From positions 50,129,998 through 50,193,997 of the forward strand of contig OX104129.1 of the NCBI GenBank assembly GCA_944470555.2: DNA of 64,000 bases. Reading direction: 5' to 3'. This stretch comes from Heterobilharzia americana (Eukaryota > Platyhelminthes > Trematoda > Strigeidida > Schistosomatidae). The position numbers were made by a program, and so were the translations under genes. The notes beneath the pieces are model-generated. The model ran no database searches. It saw only the letters and a list, made by a program, of their open reading frames with translations, and was not told where the DNA came from. Position 1 is the first letter of the stretch. Every line of letters starts with the position of its first letter. Below are positions 44,961 to 56,159 of this stretch, piece by piece.

Positions 44961-45272
44961 TTTGACCTTCAGTCACCTTTATCATCAGTCATCTTAGCAT
45001 TGGGAAGTCAAAGACTGACCTGTTGATAATGCCTAATCCACACTACTTTTTAAAATGTATCTGCCTCAAACTTGGCCTGTATTATGTTGAACTATTCCAC
45101 TTTCTAACTTTCGAACCTATAGAGAATCTACGTAAATTTTTTTCAAGTAAAAAAATCAACTGTATATTTTACATGAACTATGATCAAGATCTTAGCGAAT
45201 TGCATCGCAAATATTGGGCTCTGAGCAGAAGGTTGACATTAGATATAGTTTGTATTTCTGTCAGTCACAGCG
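44961..45272. other. Open + strand stretch, unassigned
   Basis: 45023-45352 is open for 109 codons, but I recognise no domain, and its end overlaps an inverted repeat arm. Probably not a gene; retroelement origin is possible. Confidence 0.3.
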
Positions 45273-45330
45273 TGTTTGAAATAAACGAATTCGAATGCTC
45301 CGCACGGAAGTCTGGTCCGAGCTTCTTTAG
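45273..45330. repeat. Left arm of a short imperfect inverted repeat
   Basis: Contains 'ggaagtctggtccgagcttc', matched in reverse complement by 45681-45735. The two arms align over about 57 bases (roughly three quarters identical by eye), with a 22-base core that is nearly perfect. Confidence 0.6.
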
Positions 45331-45680
45331 GGAAATAATCAACGATGTGTAGGTGAATTCAGAAAAGTGTACTCAATCTCCTTGCCTATTCCTCTTCGCA
45401 TAATCATTGTTTTTTTAAAATATGATTAGCAATCATTCCATATCTCTTGCTGTATGATGTATGTATGTGTGTTCGCTATTCATATTCATTCGGTAATTTT
45501 ATAAGTACAATCGGACAAATGTGCTGGATTTGTATCATCTCGGTTGGTATATTAGGGATAAGATGTCACCTGTGACCTTTCTGTCTCGCATTTACAGTGA
45601 ATGAAATATGAGTAGGACAAAGAGGTTAAGTACATGTCTTCGGTTTCATTGATACATATCCTTTATATTTTAATATATGA

Positions 45681-45735
45681 TTGAAGAAACTCGGACCAGA
45701 CTTCTATGCCATAAGTTGGAGTCGTTTTATTCCAC
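45681..45735. repeat. Right arm of the short inverted repeat
   Basis: Contains 'gaaactcggaccagacttct', the reverse complement of the left arm's core. The arms enclose about 350 bases with no coding content I recognise. Confidence 0.6.
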
Positions 45736-45849
45736 ATACACAGAGAGGTCTAAATAAATACTAGCTACATTTAATTTCAGTTTTTAAATACAACAAGAAT
45801 ATATATATATATATACGTGTTAGAAGAAACCAGTGGATTTCCGCCACAT

Positions 45850-47340
45850 CATCCCAACTGATTGATGGGAAGAGACTCATTGCAGCTGACTATGATAAAA
45901 ATGAGAGATGAAAGCAGCTCACATATGAGTTAACTAAATGTCTTCTTAGTGATCACGAACAGTTGTGGATAATGATAGCCATTGAGATAGAGAAGAGACC
46001 AGCATAAGATAATACTTGGCTAATTAACGATACTAGCAGGAAGAACACACTGTTTAGTGAGACCACAGGCAGAAGACTTGGTTTTTATGATAACTGTTCG
46101 GTACAGATAGATGAAACGTTTGGTCCAACATGTTGAGGAACAATTCACGTGACTCACAACAGCTCTTCAGTTTCCCAGCGTCCAGCTCAAACCTGAGTGT
46201 AACGTAAACATCGGTCCTCAGTCTGCTGTCGAGGTTGAGAAGGCCGTTTCAAATCTGAGACTGCAAATTAGCAGGGTGTGACGGTCTGCCACACAAAAAT
46301 TTAGGAGGGCAGGTAGAAAACTTCTCAGTGTAGTTACAGAGATATCAGGTAGTAAATGAAAATCTGAGGTAATCTTGTCACATTGGCCTAAACCACAGCA
46401 TTCACAATTATCCGATGCATCAATGAGGCCCAAAATAGGCATGTCAAGTAAGTCGGACAGTCTTAAGGGTTGGACAGGGGTACATTAGTCAAACCCACTG
46501 ACAGATTCTGCAACACGGATAAGAATATGGACGGTTGAAACTTGCTACAATTTCGGAATAGGTTTCGAATCTGTCAAATGTGAGATTACACTTCAGTACC
46601 AAGCTGAAGTTACTCCTAGCTTAACTACAAAAATTGAAATGCTGAAATGCGTTAATTGCCTCACCTACTTAAGGAGTTTCATCAGCCTTAGCATGGCGCT
46701 TGCTGACAAGATCTAAGATCGAATGCAGAAGGCCCGTTTGGCATTTGTCCTACAATATTACTCTTGGCACCAGACCGCGCTGCAATCCACTCCGTCCTAT
46801 TATACAACTTTAATACATGGCCAATGAAGATCAAGGATATGAAGTTGCAATAGGATTTTGACCACAGGTATATTTTCAGTATTGCTGGCGTATGGTTTAG
46901 TCATCTTGTGAGGAATATCGAGGTTAGAAGAAGGGCAAGAATTAAAACACGCAAGTCAGTCAGGAAGATTTTAAATCTTCAAAAGCTGTCGCGGCTTGGG
47001 CATTTTGCCCATGAGGAGTCACCACCTACCACGACGTTTCATGTCAACGGAAATAGGATTGGGCTGGAAGAAGACTAAGGGTGATTAGACCAAGATGTGG
47101 CCATGTATGTAGTAAGTGTACTGAGATGCAGACCACCTGTTTTCGGTTGGCGAGAAGACAGGAATCAATGGTTGAAGACTCTGTGACGTGGCTGATAATC
47201 AGTCACAGTGGTGCAAGTAAATTTGGACATTTCACTTTATTCTCGAATTCTTACTCTTTCCATGCCCCTAAGTCTACTTCGATATCACTTTTCACTACCC
47301 GTTTTTTATTTATATACTACTGTGAATTATGACGACTTGA
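45850..47340 (+). mobile_element. Decayed non-LTR retrotransposon, late RT to 3' end
   Basis: The + strand broken translation reads KCVNCLTYLRSFISLSMALA, DKISDRMQKARLAFVLQYY near 46640-46760 (equivalent of 'FTYLGS...DEISARIQKARLAF'), then LQKLSRLGHFAHEESPPTTT and the 3' block with 'gacgtggctgataatca' near 47190. It shares this end with 240-640. Many stops. Confidence 0.65.
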
Positions 47341-47715
47341 AGTGATGCACTTGTGTACGATATTTTACGTTGACTTTGTTTTTGTGTGTATTAAGTCACT
47401 TACTAAGAAAAAACCGATGGCCACTATGAAGAAAGATTTCAGTTTTTTGTGAACTAATTTCCTTAGCTGTGTATACATAAGAATGTTCTCAAAGGACAAA
47501 ATATTGCAAAATAGTATTCAATAAGAGGAACAAAATACAATGAATAGTAAGAAACTGATTACGTAATGCAAATTGGAATTTAGTAATATAAGATAGGTTT
47601 CGGAATACGATTTGTTGTTATGAAAGAATCCTGTGAAATGCTCAATTTCAAAGTAGTTTCCATCACAAACTGATTAGAGGTGGAAAACTTTTTTAAATCA
47701 ACGTGCTCTGTACTG
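47341..47715. other. Unassigned AT-rich sequence
   Basis: Nothing recognised. Confidence 0.35.
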
Positions 47716-47719
47716 TTGT

Positions 47720-47880
47720 TGCATCCTAGTTCGGAACTCGTCAGCAAAACGCACCCGCGTCTTTATTAGAGATTGCATCTCAAAAGAATCACGAACTAGG
47801 GCCGAACAGCTGTTCAGTGCCCCCTTTTTATCCAACAGATCTCAGTCGATGTGAACACTTTGAAACCAGTTAATTTCCAC
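47720..47880 (+). repeat. SINE remnant with decayed hammerhead
   Basis: 'gaatcacgaactagggccga', 'acagctgttcagtgccccc' parallels the hammerhead-to-tail segment of the SINE family at 19650, 29230 and 49640. The CTGANGA box and cleavage triplet are degraded. Confidence 0.5.
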
Positions 47881-48964
47881 AAACCACTAAATAGAAGAGA
47901 ATGAAAAGCCATTTATCGTAGCCACTGAAAAGACAGAAACAATACATACAGTTTTGAGCAAATAATTGTGATTTTAACTTAAGCTATACTCAGGTAGATG
48001 AATTTCAATCTCTGTGAGGAGTTTGATGAAAGTTCGTTGGAGTTTTTAAGGAATTTTTTCAATGTTTTCACTTTACTGAGTTCATAAGTTGTTTTATTAC
48101 GGAGCTAGAGATACATTTTCATTTTTTTTTCTAGCCAAAACAAATCTTGTTTCAGAAAGTAAACTAGTATATGCACACTGATTTAGCTCTACCTTGTATA
48201 TACTAATAAAATATTGACCACAAAGAAAATATGTTTCAGTAGTTATGAATGAAATAGGTTCTATAATATACTTTCATAATGTGTTGTTAGAATTACCGAA
48301 GGTTGCAGATACGCCCTTCTGACTAGCGCCAAAAAAATAAAATGTAGGTCCTGAGCTTCTTGCCAACTGTTTCCATCCAACTAACGAGTTAATAGCTTAC
48401 TCTACTCCTAAATTTTTATCTTTGAATTCCGATACAGAACTTCAAAGACATTTCACTTCTCTATCGATAGTATCATATGATCGAGAAAAACGAGTGAATA
48501 GCTTTTCGCTTCTAGCTTTAGCAAAGCCAGATTTGAAAGCCTACAAATTGTTAACTGTAATTAAACTATTTGTATATTCATTTTTGAAGTGAATAATCTT
48601 TCTCTTTTCCCCGAATTTAGCGTATAGGAAATCGAACAGCGTATTTGATTCTCTATCTGTAGCAGCTTTGAAAGAAACTTGAGGATTATCATATGCGCGA
48701 AGGTTATATTCTCATCATATTACCAACCAACAACTTAGTTGCAGCCGGATAATCCACTTTTTTCACTTTCAGCCATCAGGCAATATAACGTGACCACTAG
48801 TTTTAAGTAATCCAAGGATCTTTCTCCTCAATACCAATTTGACCGAATTCAAAAACTGTCTATTTTTAGTTCCTGACTGAACCTATGTTTACAAACGGTG
48901 GATTATTATTTTTAGTGGAATAATTAAAGATGCTATAACTGACAATATTATCTACTGTACTTCA

Positions 48965-48966
<2 letters not shown>
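47881..48966. other. Unassigned AT-rich sequence
   Basis: Nothing recognised apart from low-complexity T/A runs. Confidence 0.35.
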
Positions 48967-49019
<53 letters not shown>

Positions 49020-49022
49020 TAT
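48967..49022. repeat. (TA)n microsatellite
   Basis: TA units interrupted by two G substitutions. A shorter (TA)n lies at 45799-45815. Confidence 0.95.
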
Positions 49023-49635
49023 GTCGTGTTCAATCTATTCATATAACACTTGCGAAATAAGGGAGACCTAACTTCCAAAATATGCAATGTAAAACTTAAT
49101 TTATGTCTAATAAGAAGTATCCATTATTTATATGAAACCATAGTAACCAATTTGGGTTACAAAAACCTAATGAGTTACCAAAGTACTGTTAACTGAATTT
49201 ACTAATGAGTTATACAATAAAGATTTTATGCTTAAGGATATGAAACGTGTTGTGACTATATTCAAATACAACAAAAAGATAAGTGAAACTGAATTCTAGT
49301 TCAGATTTGATCATATTTACTTAAATAGCTAAGCAGTATATGAGATAATTTCAGAGAATATAAAAATCCATTCGTTTCTGATGAAATGTTTCAAGGCAAG
49401 AAGAACATAAAAACAGAAATTTTGAAAGAACTAACTGCTAAGCATTGCATCCTGCCCTGTTCACATTTCTGTACACTAGTGGGTGCTGTTATCCAGAGGA
49501 GGACTAAGTAGATTCAGATAAGACGAGCAAGTCAATGGCTGTTTGTAGTTATATAGTGTAGGCAGATGTTCGTTAGCAAACTATGGTAAGTTACAGTGAT
49601 GTTGTTCTAAGTTGGATACTGCAGCACACTTAAAT
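49023..49635. other. Unassigned AT-rich sequence
   Basis: Nothing recognised. Confidence 0.35.
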
Positions 49636-49639
49636 ACAT

Positions 49640-49815
49640 TAACAGACGTCTCGTGTCATACATTGTGAACGGACATGAGTCCACAGTTCGACTCATGGTG
49701 GGGTTATCGGTGCTCGCTGTTGAGGAGTCCCATACTAAGACGAAACAGCCGTCCAGTTCTCCTTCCAGGTTTTCAATGATTCTTTAACTGATATCAGTTC
49801 ATGATGAACACTAAA
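49640..49815 (+). repeat. SINE with the best-preserved hammerhead of the window
   Basis: 'acagttcgactcatggtg' (B-box-like) precedes the hammerhead-like segment and 'cttccaggttttcaatgatt', 'gttcatgatgaacac' follow, the tail shared with 19650-19900 and 29230-29480. The head of the element is poorly preserved. Confidence 0.7.
49716..49757 (+). ncRNA. Hammerhead-like ribozyme motif (type I layout), one core substitution
   Basis: Order: stem I strand GCTG (49716-49719), box TTGAGGA (49720-49726; consensus CTGANGA, so C3 is U), stem II GTC (49727-49729) with GAC (49739-49741), GAAA (49742-49745), short stem III, GTC cleavage triplet (49751-49753), then CAGT (54-57) which can pair back with stem I. 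Hammerheads in schistosome Sm-alpha repeats and in Penelope-like elements are established. The C3 change should weaken or abolish cleavage, so activity is doubtful. Confidence 0.55.
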
Positions 49816-50279
49816 TTGACATCGTTTGATTAGTTTTATGTTTCCATGGTTTACTTAGTAACTAATCATAATACTCTTGATAATTTTTATCTGTTTGCAA
49901 CTACTAAGAATCAGCATAATGAAACTACCTAGCCATATTCCACAAGGGCTTGTATTTCTGTCATATTTAAAAATTATCAGCGGGAAAAAATGAAACCTGT
50001 TTGGTTGTGTCAAGTTGCAAAGCTTTCTGGGGTTTAACAAATATACTTAATTATTGCTTCAATATTAAACGCAATCACGAAGCATTCAAACATCAGAGTA
50101 AAATTCTTCTACAACCTTAAGAATATATCAGGTGAGACGCATCACTGGTTAAGAAAGGTTTCTTAATTCTGACAGACTTGTGACTTTATCAATAAAATTT
50201 ATAACTGATCAACCAGCTGTGTGGATCATTTGATGAATTTTATTGATTGAAATTAGAATTTCGATAAACTGTCGGTTTC

Positions 50280-51730
50280 AACTTTAAAACAACCAGAAAG
50301 AGGCAACTGAACAGACGAAAAATCTTCTTACAAAAATCCTAAAATTGAACAACGAATCCATGATTACCATGGACTAATGTGAACAACTTAGACCATACAG
50401 TTCAATCATCCTCAAATTATATGCACTAGCTAAAGTACACAAAACAGATGCTCTACATTCTTCATATCAACCGACTGTTAAGTCGCTGGTACAAGTCAAT
50501 AAGGAAGCATATGAGAGGACACATCTCCAAAAATACCTTTGGTTTTTCTGAATCCTTGAAAATGTCAATGTGTTCAAGGAACAAATGTTTTCACCTAATG
50601 CTACTTCTCTCTTTATAAGCATTCCCTTGACCGAAACTATCTCTGGCGGTTTAGACACTGCCACACCCGTAAGAAATTTGAAGGAACTACTTCTTAGATG
50701 AATTTTCGACACTCACTTCAAGTTTAACAACTACGTCTATGTACCGAAGGATGGTGAGGTAATAGGATCCCTGACTAGTTCACCTCTGGCCAACTATTTG
50801 ATGACCTCAACTGAAGATGGATCCTTAATTCATTAATCAACCAGCCATACTTGTACAAAAGGTATATCCATGAGATTTTTATTGTATATTAGGAACAATG
50901 TTAGGTGAATAGGCTCCTCAACACTTCCAATGTTGAGCATACATGAATAAACTCACTCAGTAGCGTGAAACGAACTCCATGTTCTCATTCCTGAATGTGC
51001 TACTTACAAACAGATCAGATAATTCTATCCAGAAATCAATGTAGAGAAAACGAAGGTGAAGTGGACGGTTTATCAACTTCTCAAACTATGCACTTTTCAT
51101 TAGTAAGCAGAAACTGGCACATTCCTTATTTTCAAGGATTTGGAACATTTGTTCCAAAGATATACTAGATGATGAGGTAAGATTTCTGTGTAGCATCTTA
51201 CAAGGAAAGGGTTATCAACCTTCATTCACTGGCTCTAACATGAAAGAAAAGCCACAAATATAAATTTACCGACCATCTCTACGTGGATCTGAAATTCAAA
51301 GACAACACTGCAGCTGAAATCATCAAAACAACTTCTTAGTTTCCTTGAGGAAAATATTTCAAGCAGCTAGCCTGAGAATCACATTCTCTAGTAGACAATT
51401 AGTCGATCAACCAGTTAAGGAGAGAATACCACTTTTGACCACCTCAATGTGCACTTATCAACTTACTTGTTCCATGGAGCAAATCACACTGGCTGTGCAC
51501 AACCTCAAGCCCATAAATTCATTTTGCAACACTGAATAGCCGGATTATTCAGAGGAGAAAAAGGAAATGTCAACCGTTGTATTCTTGAACACCCTGTCAT
51601 CTCCGGAAATCTGCCTCACCCAAGTAGTTCATTTAAGGTAATTTACACAGTGTCTCCTCATAATTCCAAAGGCCTTCGGCTATGTCATCTATGCATAGTC
51701 AAATCACTCATAATTCATAACCTTAAATCT
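50280..51730 (+). mobile_element. Decayed Penelope-like element (RT plus GIY-YIG)
   Basis: Broken + strand translation: 'SSIILKLYALAKVHKTDA', 'YQPTVKSLVQ' (Penelope RT 'RLYGLPKVHK...RPIVS'), 'ATSLFISIPLTETI', 'FKFNNYVYVPKDGEVIGSL' with 'SSPLANYL' (the 'DGVAMGSPLSPxLA' box), then 'LFSRIWNICSKDILDDEVRF' and 'ILQGKGYQPSF', 'STSMCTYQLTCS' (start of the GIY-YIG nuclease) and, near 51660-51760, 'VSPHNSKGLRLC'. Stops and frameshifts throughout. Same orientation as the copies at 27.5, 52.3 and 56.2 kb. Confidence 0.75.
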
Positions 51731-52330
51731 GATTTTTTCGGTTAAAAACATTACGTGCAATCATCAGCCTTACCATGAACAGAGTAGTAATTTCCTTATC
51801 TTTTGAAAGTCTCTACCCTTCGAACATTATCGCAATTACGTGACCCTTTTCATTTGTGTCAGACTGTTATTAATTTCTGACGCTTATATATACGATTGTA
51901 CATTTGTAGTAAATAAATCGTCGAAAATAACATTCTCTTCTCTTCTCTGTCTTTGTTTTATAATAAAGCATGAGGATTTTCTGTTCGAAAAAACAAATCA
52001 ATGCCAGTTTCATAGTTACTCATCTACATGGCAGTTTGATAAAATAACTTGTCTGAAGATTTCTATTACACGCTGGTTTATAGGTTGGTAATTCCGAGAA
52101 AACTTATAAGGATTATGTAACTTTCTTATCTTCGTAATGAACTGTATCAAAGTAGACTCCCAACATATTTTGTAACGGGATCGATGACTATCAGTTTTCA
52201 TATAGCACAAAAAATTAGAATGACTATCGAAATTAAGTTTTTAATAATTTTAACTTTAAGATGAACTAAAATATACCATTACCACTATCTACACCACTTA
52301 TATGAGAGGCATGTTTGAAAGATATCTGAA
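51731..52330. other. Between two Penelope relics, unassigned
   Basis: Probably includes 3' sequence of the preceding Penelope relic; nothing else recognised. Confidence 0.35.
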
Positions 52331-52334
52331 TTTT

Positions 52335-53450
52335 TATCCTAGTTGAAAGAGCAAAGTTCCCACCACTTATGTCTGAAACAACTAGTCAGTATGAATATGC
52401 TTGGTAATACTAATAATGATGTACTGATGATGTCCACCAACTTTGCAGCTCTAGACACCGTAAATGAACCGGAACCAGCTAAGTATACAATGTCTCCTCT
52501 TCTCACCAACGATACACACCTCTCGAACAGCACTAATATAAACTTTTCAAGTTTGATGGAACTAGCTAATTTATGCTTCACAAATACTTTCAGTTCAATA
52601 ATAAAAACTCTACAAACAGACGAAATGGAACATCAATGGGATCACCTACATCATGACTAATTACAGAAGTAGTAATGCAAAGATTGGAAACTGTGATATT
52701 ACCATTGATCAAACCAATGTTTTTGGTCCGATATGTAAATGACACATTTTTCATCTTTGAAAGCAACGAATCGGAAAGCGTTTACGAATCAATCAACAAC
52801 ACTTTCGACGACATAGCATTCGCAGGTGAAGAGGAGGCAAACGATAAATTTGCCTTTTTATATGTTCTTATCACTAGGATGGAATTGAGAAAATTTGGAA
52901 ATGAAGTATACAAAACGTTAATTCATATGGACCAGGTTCTCAGTCACAGTAGCAATAATACGACAACACACAAAATCAGCTGTATAAAAACATTTCCGAA
53001 AAGAGAAAAGGCATATTGTGATGCATGAACCCTACGGAAAAAAGAAGAAAACTGTTCAGTGCTCCGTTTCCAGAAGAAAAGTTATCCGCACAAGTTCATC
53101 AAAAGATGTTTGCATAACTCATCGTCAACCAAATAGTCAAACTTGAGGAACAGCAAAAGGATTGTGTTATCCTACATGAAGAACTTCTCCGAGGTAGCAA
53201 TTAGATTACCATAGCCTCTTGGAATCGTTGTGGCTTGTAAGTTTACAAAATTTCTTCACTCTATGATATGCAGGTTAAAAGATGCAAAAGGAAATGAAGA
53301 CAAGCCAAACATTATCTACAAAATACACTTCAGAAACTGCAAAAAACTATTTCGGATGGAGTAGTCATCCTCTTCGTATCCGTCTACGTAAACATTAAAT
53401 GACAGGGAAGTAACATGATATATCAGTACATATAATCTGCTGTGGATATG
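52335..53450 (+). mobile_element. Second decayed Penelope-like element (RT core to GIY-YIG start)
   Basis: The open stretch 52675-53028 reads MQRLETVILPLIKPMFLVRY, 'VNDTFFIFES' (Penelope motif 'RYVDDTFVI', here N for the first Asp), 'FAFLYVLITRMELRKFGNEV', 'YKTLIHMDQVLSHSSNN' and 'HKISCIKTFPKRE', all in family order. Just upstream another frame has 'NGTSMGSPTS', the GSP box. At 53300-53350 'KPNIIYKIHFRNCKKLF' is the start of the GIY-YIG nuclease. The catalytic change and frame breaks make it inactive. Confidence 0.8.
52675..53028 (+). pseudogene. Penelope reverse-transcriptase fragment
   Basis: Longest open part of the second Penelope relic, 117 codons. The catalytic pair reads VNDT instead of VDDT. 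It ends inside the domain. Confidence 0.75.
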
Positions 53451-54335
53451 AATCCGACTGAGAAAATGTGGAAATCCTGTGTAGAGGAAATGCAAAGAGC
53501 ACCACAGAATTTTCAGAAGCTTGGTATTGAGGTCAGTGAGCAATCGACAGACACTGAGATTGACACAATCTACCAATGAACAAGAAAGGCAAAAAGCAAC
53601 GGGAAGTCCAAAGTGTTTATTAGCAGGACAACCAATCAAAATAAATTTGGAGCCAATGACAAGGCTGGGGCAGAGACATTCAATCACACACAAGACCATC
53701 ATGACAATCTACTAAGCCACTTGTGGAGAAAACCCCACAACTCACTTTTTCTGAAGTTTGTGCTGATGACGTTGTCTAGAATGACAACGAAAACATTCTG
53801 ACTGTCAACCAGCCCAGAGTACACAACACCATCACAACCATCCTTCTGAGATAAAATGTTCCTTATCACTCCTCTTGACATTATGCATCAAATCTTCAGA
53901 TTATTTCGTAAGTTGGAAGACTGGACATGGAATATTTCCTTTTGGTTGGAATAAACGTCTGTCTGTCATTTTCTTACTACACTCAGGGAAACACTAGCGT
54001 TATAAGTCAACTGTTTGTTGCAACGGCAAAACTGATGCTACAACGAAATATGCCGTTAATTCATACCCAATGATTAGGAGATGCTAAGAGTTCTAAGTGT
54101 CTGTCAATCAACGGTCATCACCACTCAGTAACACCACTGACTGCCACATATGCCCATTTGATTCTAATTTTGACTGAGCATTCCGTACAATTCGTAGGTT
54201 CACTTCACATACTTCAGGCTACAAAAATCATGGGCTAAATTATTAAAATCTATAAGAATATGCTTAGACTGATAAAGTGAACTTTATCAAGTATTACGGT
54301 TGAATAGTTTGTAAAAATGTAATTTAAGTTCGAAG
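53451..54335. other. Unassigned sequence downstream of the Penelope relic
   Basis: Two overlapping short open frames at 53521-53801 show no domain I recognise. Could be retroelement-derived. Confidence 0.3.
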
Positions 54336-54339
54336 TGGA

Positions 54340-54760
54340 AAATCATGCATAACTCAAGCGTCGTCCATAGTGATTCTGGATTCGAGAGTAAAAGTGAGGT
54401 ACCTGGCGCTGCGAAACAGAGAAATAGCAAACTAGTTGGACAAATCATCGGTGAAAACATATTCAGCGTCCAATATGTGTAATGAGAATGATTATACACC
54501 GGACATAGATAATTGGAAAAGCAGTAGAACTATAAATAAATATGGCAGGAAGTTGTGTGATCACCTTGTTGTGGGTTTGAGGGATAAATTGTGCTCGAAA
54601 CACCACCTAGTAGGTAATACTAGACCACTGTGTGCTATATCAAATGGACTTATGTGGAATCATACTCTACCACCTAGCCTAAATTATATGCTTACATGTA
54701 TGAATCATCTGTTTAATGCTAGCAAACCAGAAAGAATTTTACATCCAGTGTAAATGAAAC
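54340..54760 (+). pseudogene. Open fragment, possibly from an LTR-retrotransposon gag
   Basis: 54436-54753 is open for 105 codons. The piece 'KLCDHLVVGLRDKLCSKHHL' resembles the 'xxLVxGLRDxxxxKxLL' stretch at the end of gag in some Gypsy-type elements. I see no zinc knuckle, protease or LTR nearby, so this is weak. Confidence 0.3.
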
Positions 54761-56150
54761 GTCCAAACGCTTTGAAAACTTAAGTACGATACAAGTTTTA
54801 TCTGGTGTTTAACGGCTGAAGAAAATGTCCCACCTTAACTGAGAACACATAGGTATTAATAAACACATAAACTTACGTTGTCATAACTTCAGATAACAAT
54901 TATCAACAAAGCATTGCAGGTGAGTATCAACCTTTAAGTTGTTAAACATTAGGATTATACACAAAAACACAATAAAAACCAACATAAAACCTCACATAGA
55001 AGTGGATGACTTCGAGTTACTGAATATACTCGGATTTCTGCTCAACGCGTCTGGAATACTACGCCTTTGCCTAACTGAACAATATCGTTTGCATACTCCA
55101 TGCCAACCAGATACCCTCCACGAAATAGGCCAATTAATTCCTGTGAAGTCATAGGTTCATGTCGATCAGTACATCTACAGCAAAACTTAATAGGAACGGT
55201 GACGTTAGACATCTCTGTGGCACACCACTGATTGTAGTCACTTCAAATCACCACTCTCCATAAGCTCTTACACGCCTACGTGAGTTCGATTACACAGAAA
55301 TAGGAAATCGACAGAAGAAAAAAATATTCTTCCTCTTTTATTTAACCAAATCACCTGAACAATCTTCATTAAATAAACGTTGCAAAACTCATATAAAATA
55401 ATGGTTTGATACTTTTTTTGATAACCAGAGGTATATCACCTTTATTCGGAACACTTTCTTTGAAGCCTGGCGTTGTTGGCATTTCGACACCTAAATTTAG
55501 TTGGCTTACTTTAAAGAATAAACATGAGTAGCTGTAACTGTTCCGTTTAAGCTACCATGAGCTTTCCACAGCATATTGTCCCTATTTTTTGATTATCATG
55601 TGCTTTGCACCTCTCACTAAGCAGAAGTCTTTGTACTGGTAATTTTTCTGATCATTATCAAATTAATACTCATCCAGCTGAGCTACAAATATTCTCCATT
55701 ATTTCATAATACTCATTTCTCCTGCATATCCCTTTTTCACGGCGACTGAAATCCCATTAAAGTTGGATGTCCAAGGTTGAACGTTACTTGTGTATTTTCA
55801 CTCTGTACTAAAATTGGACAAAACAACTCTCCGCTATTATAATATTTCAACCAATTTCTACCCAGGTTTAACTGTTTTTAAGGAACCGTATCAATTATAC
55901 AGAAACACTGGATTTGTTAATATGAGCTGAATACAAAATAATAGAACAGTTTTACTAATCACTACAATTGTTACTTATTAGGATATCTGGTTATGAACAT
56001 TCAATCTACTGAACAACAAAATGTAACCTATGGAAATACTATGCAATGATACTTGTAATTTCTGTTCTTATTCTGGACTGAAATGATTCGTCTCTGCTAA
56101 TATATGCGGATGCCTCCATATTTTAATGAAGAAAGAACCATGGTAACAGA
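54761..56150. other. Unassigned AT-rich sequence
   Basis: No gene or repeat I can name. Confidence 0.35.
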
Positions 56151-56159
56151 GTTAGAATC

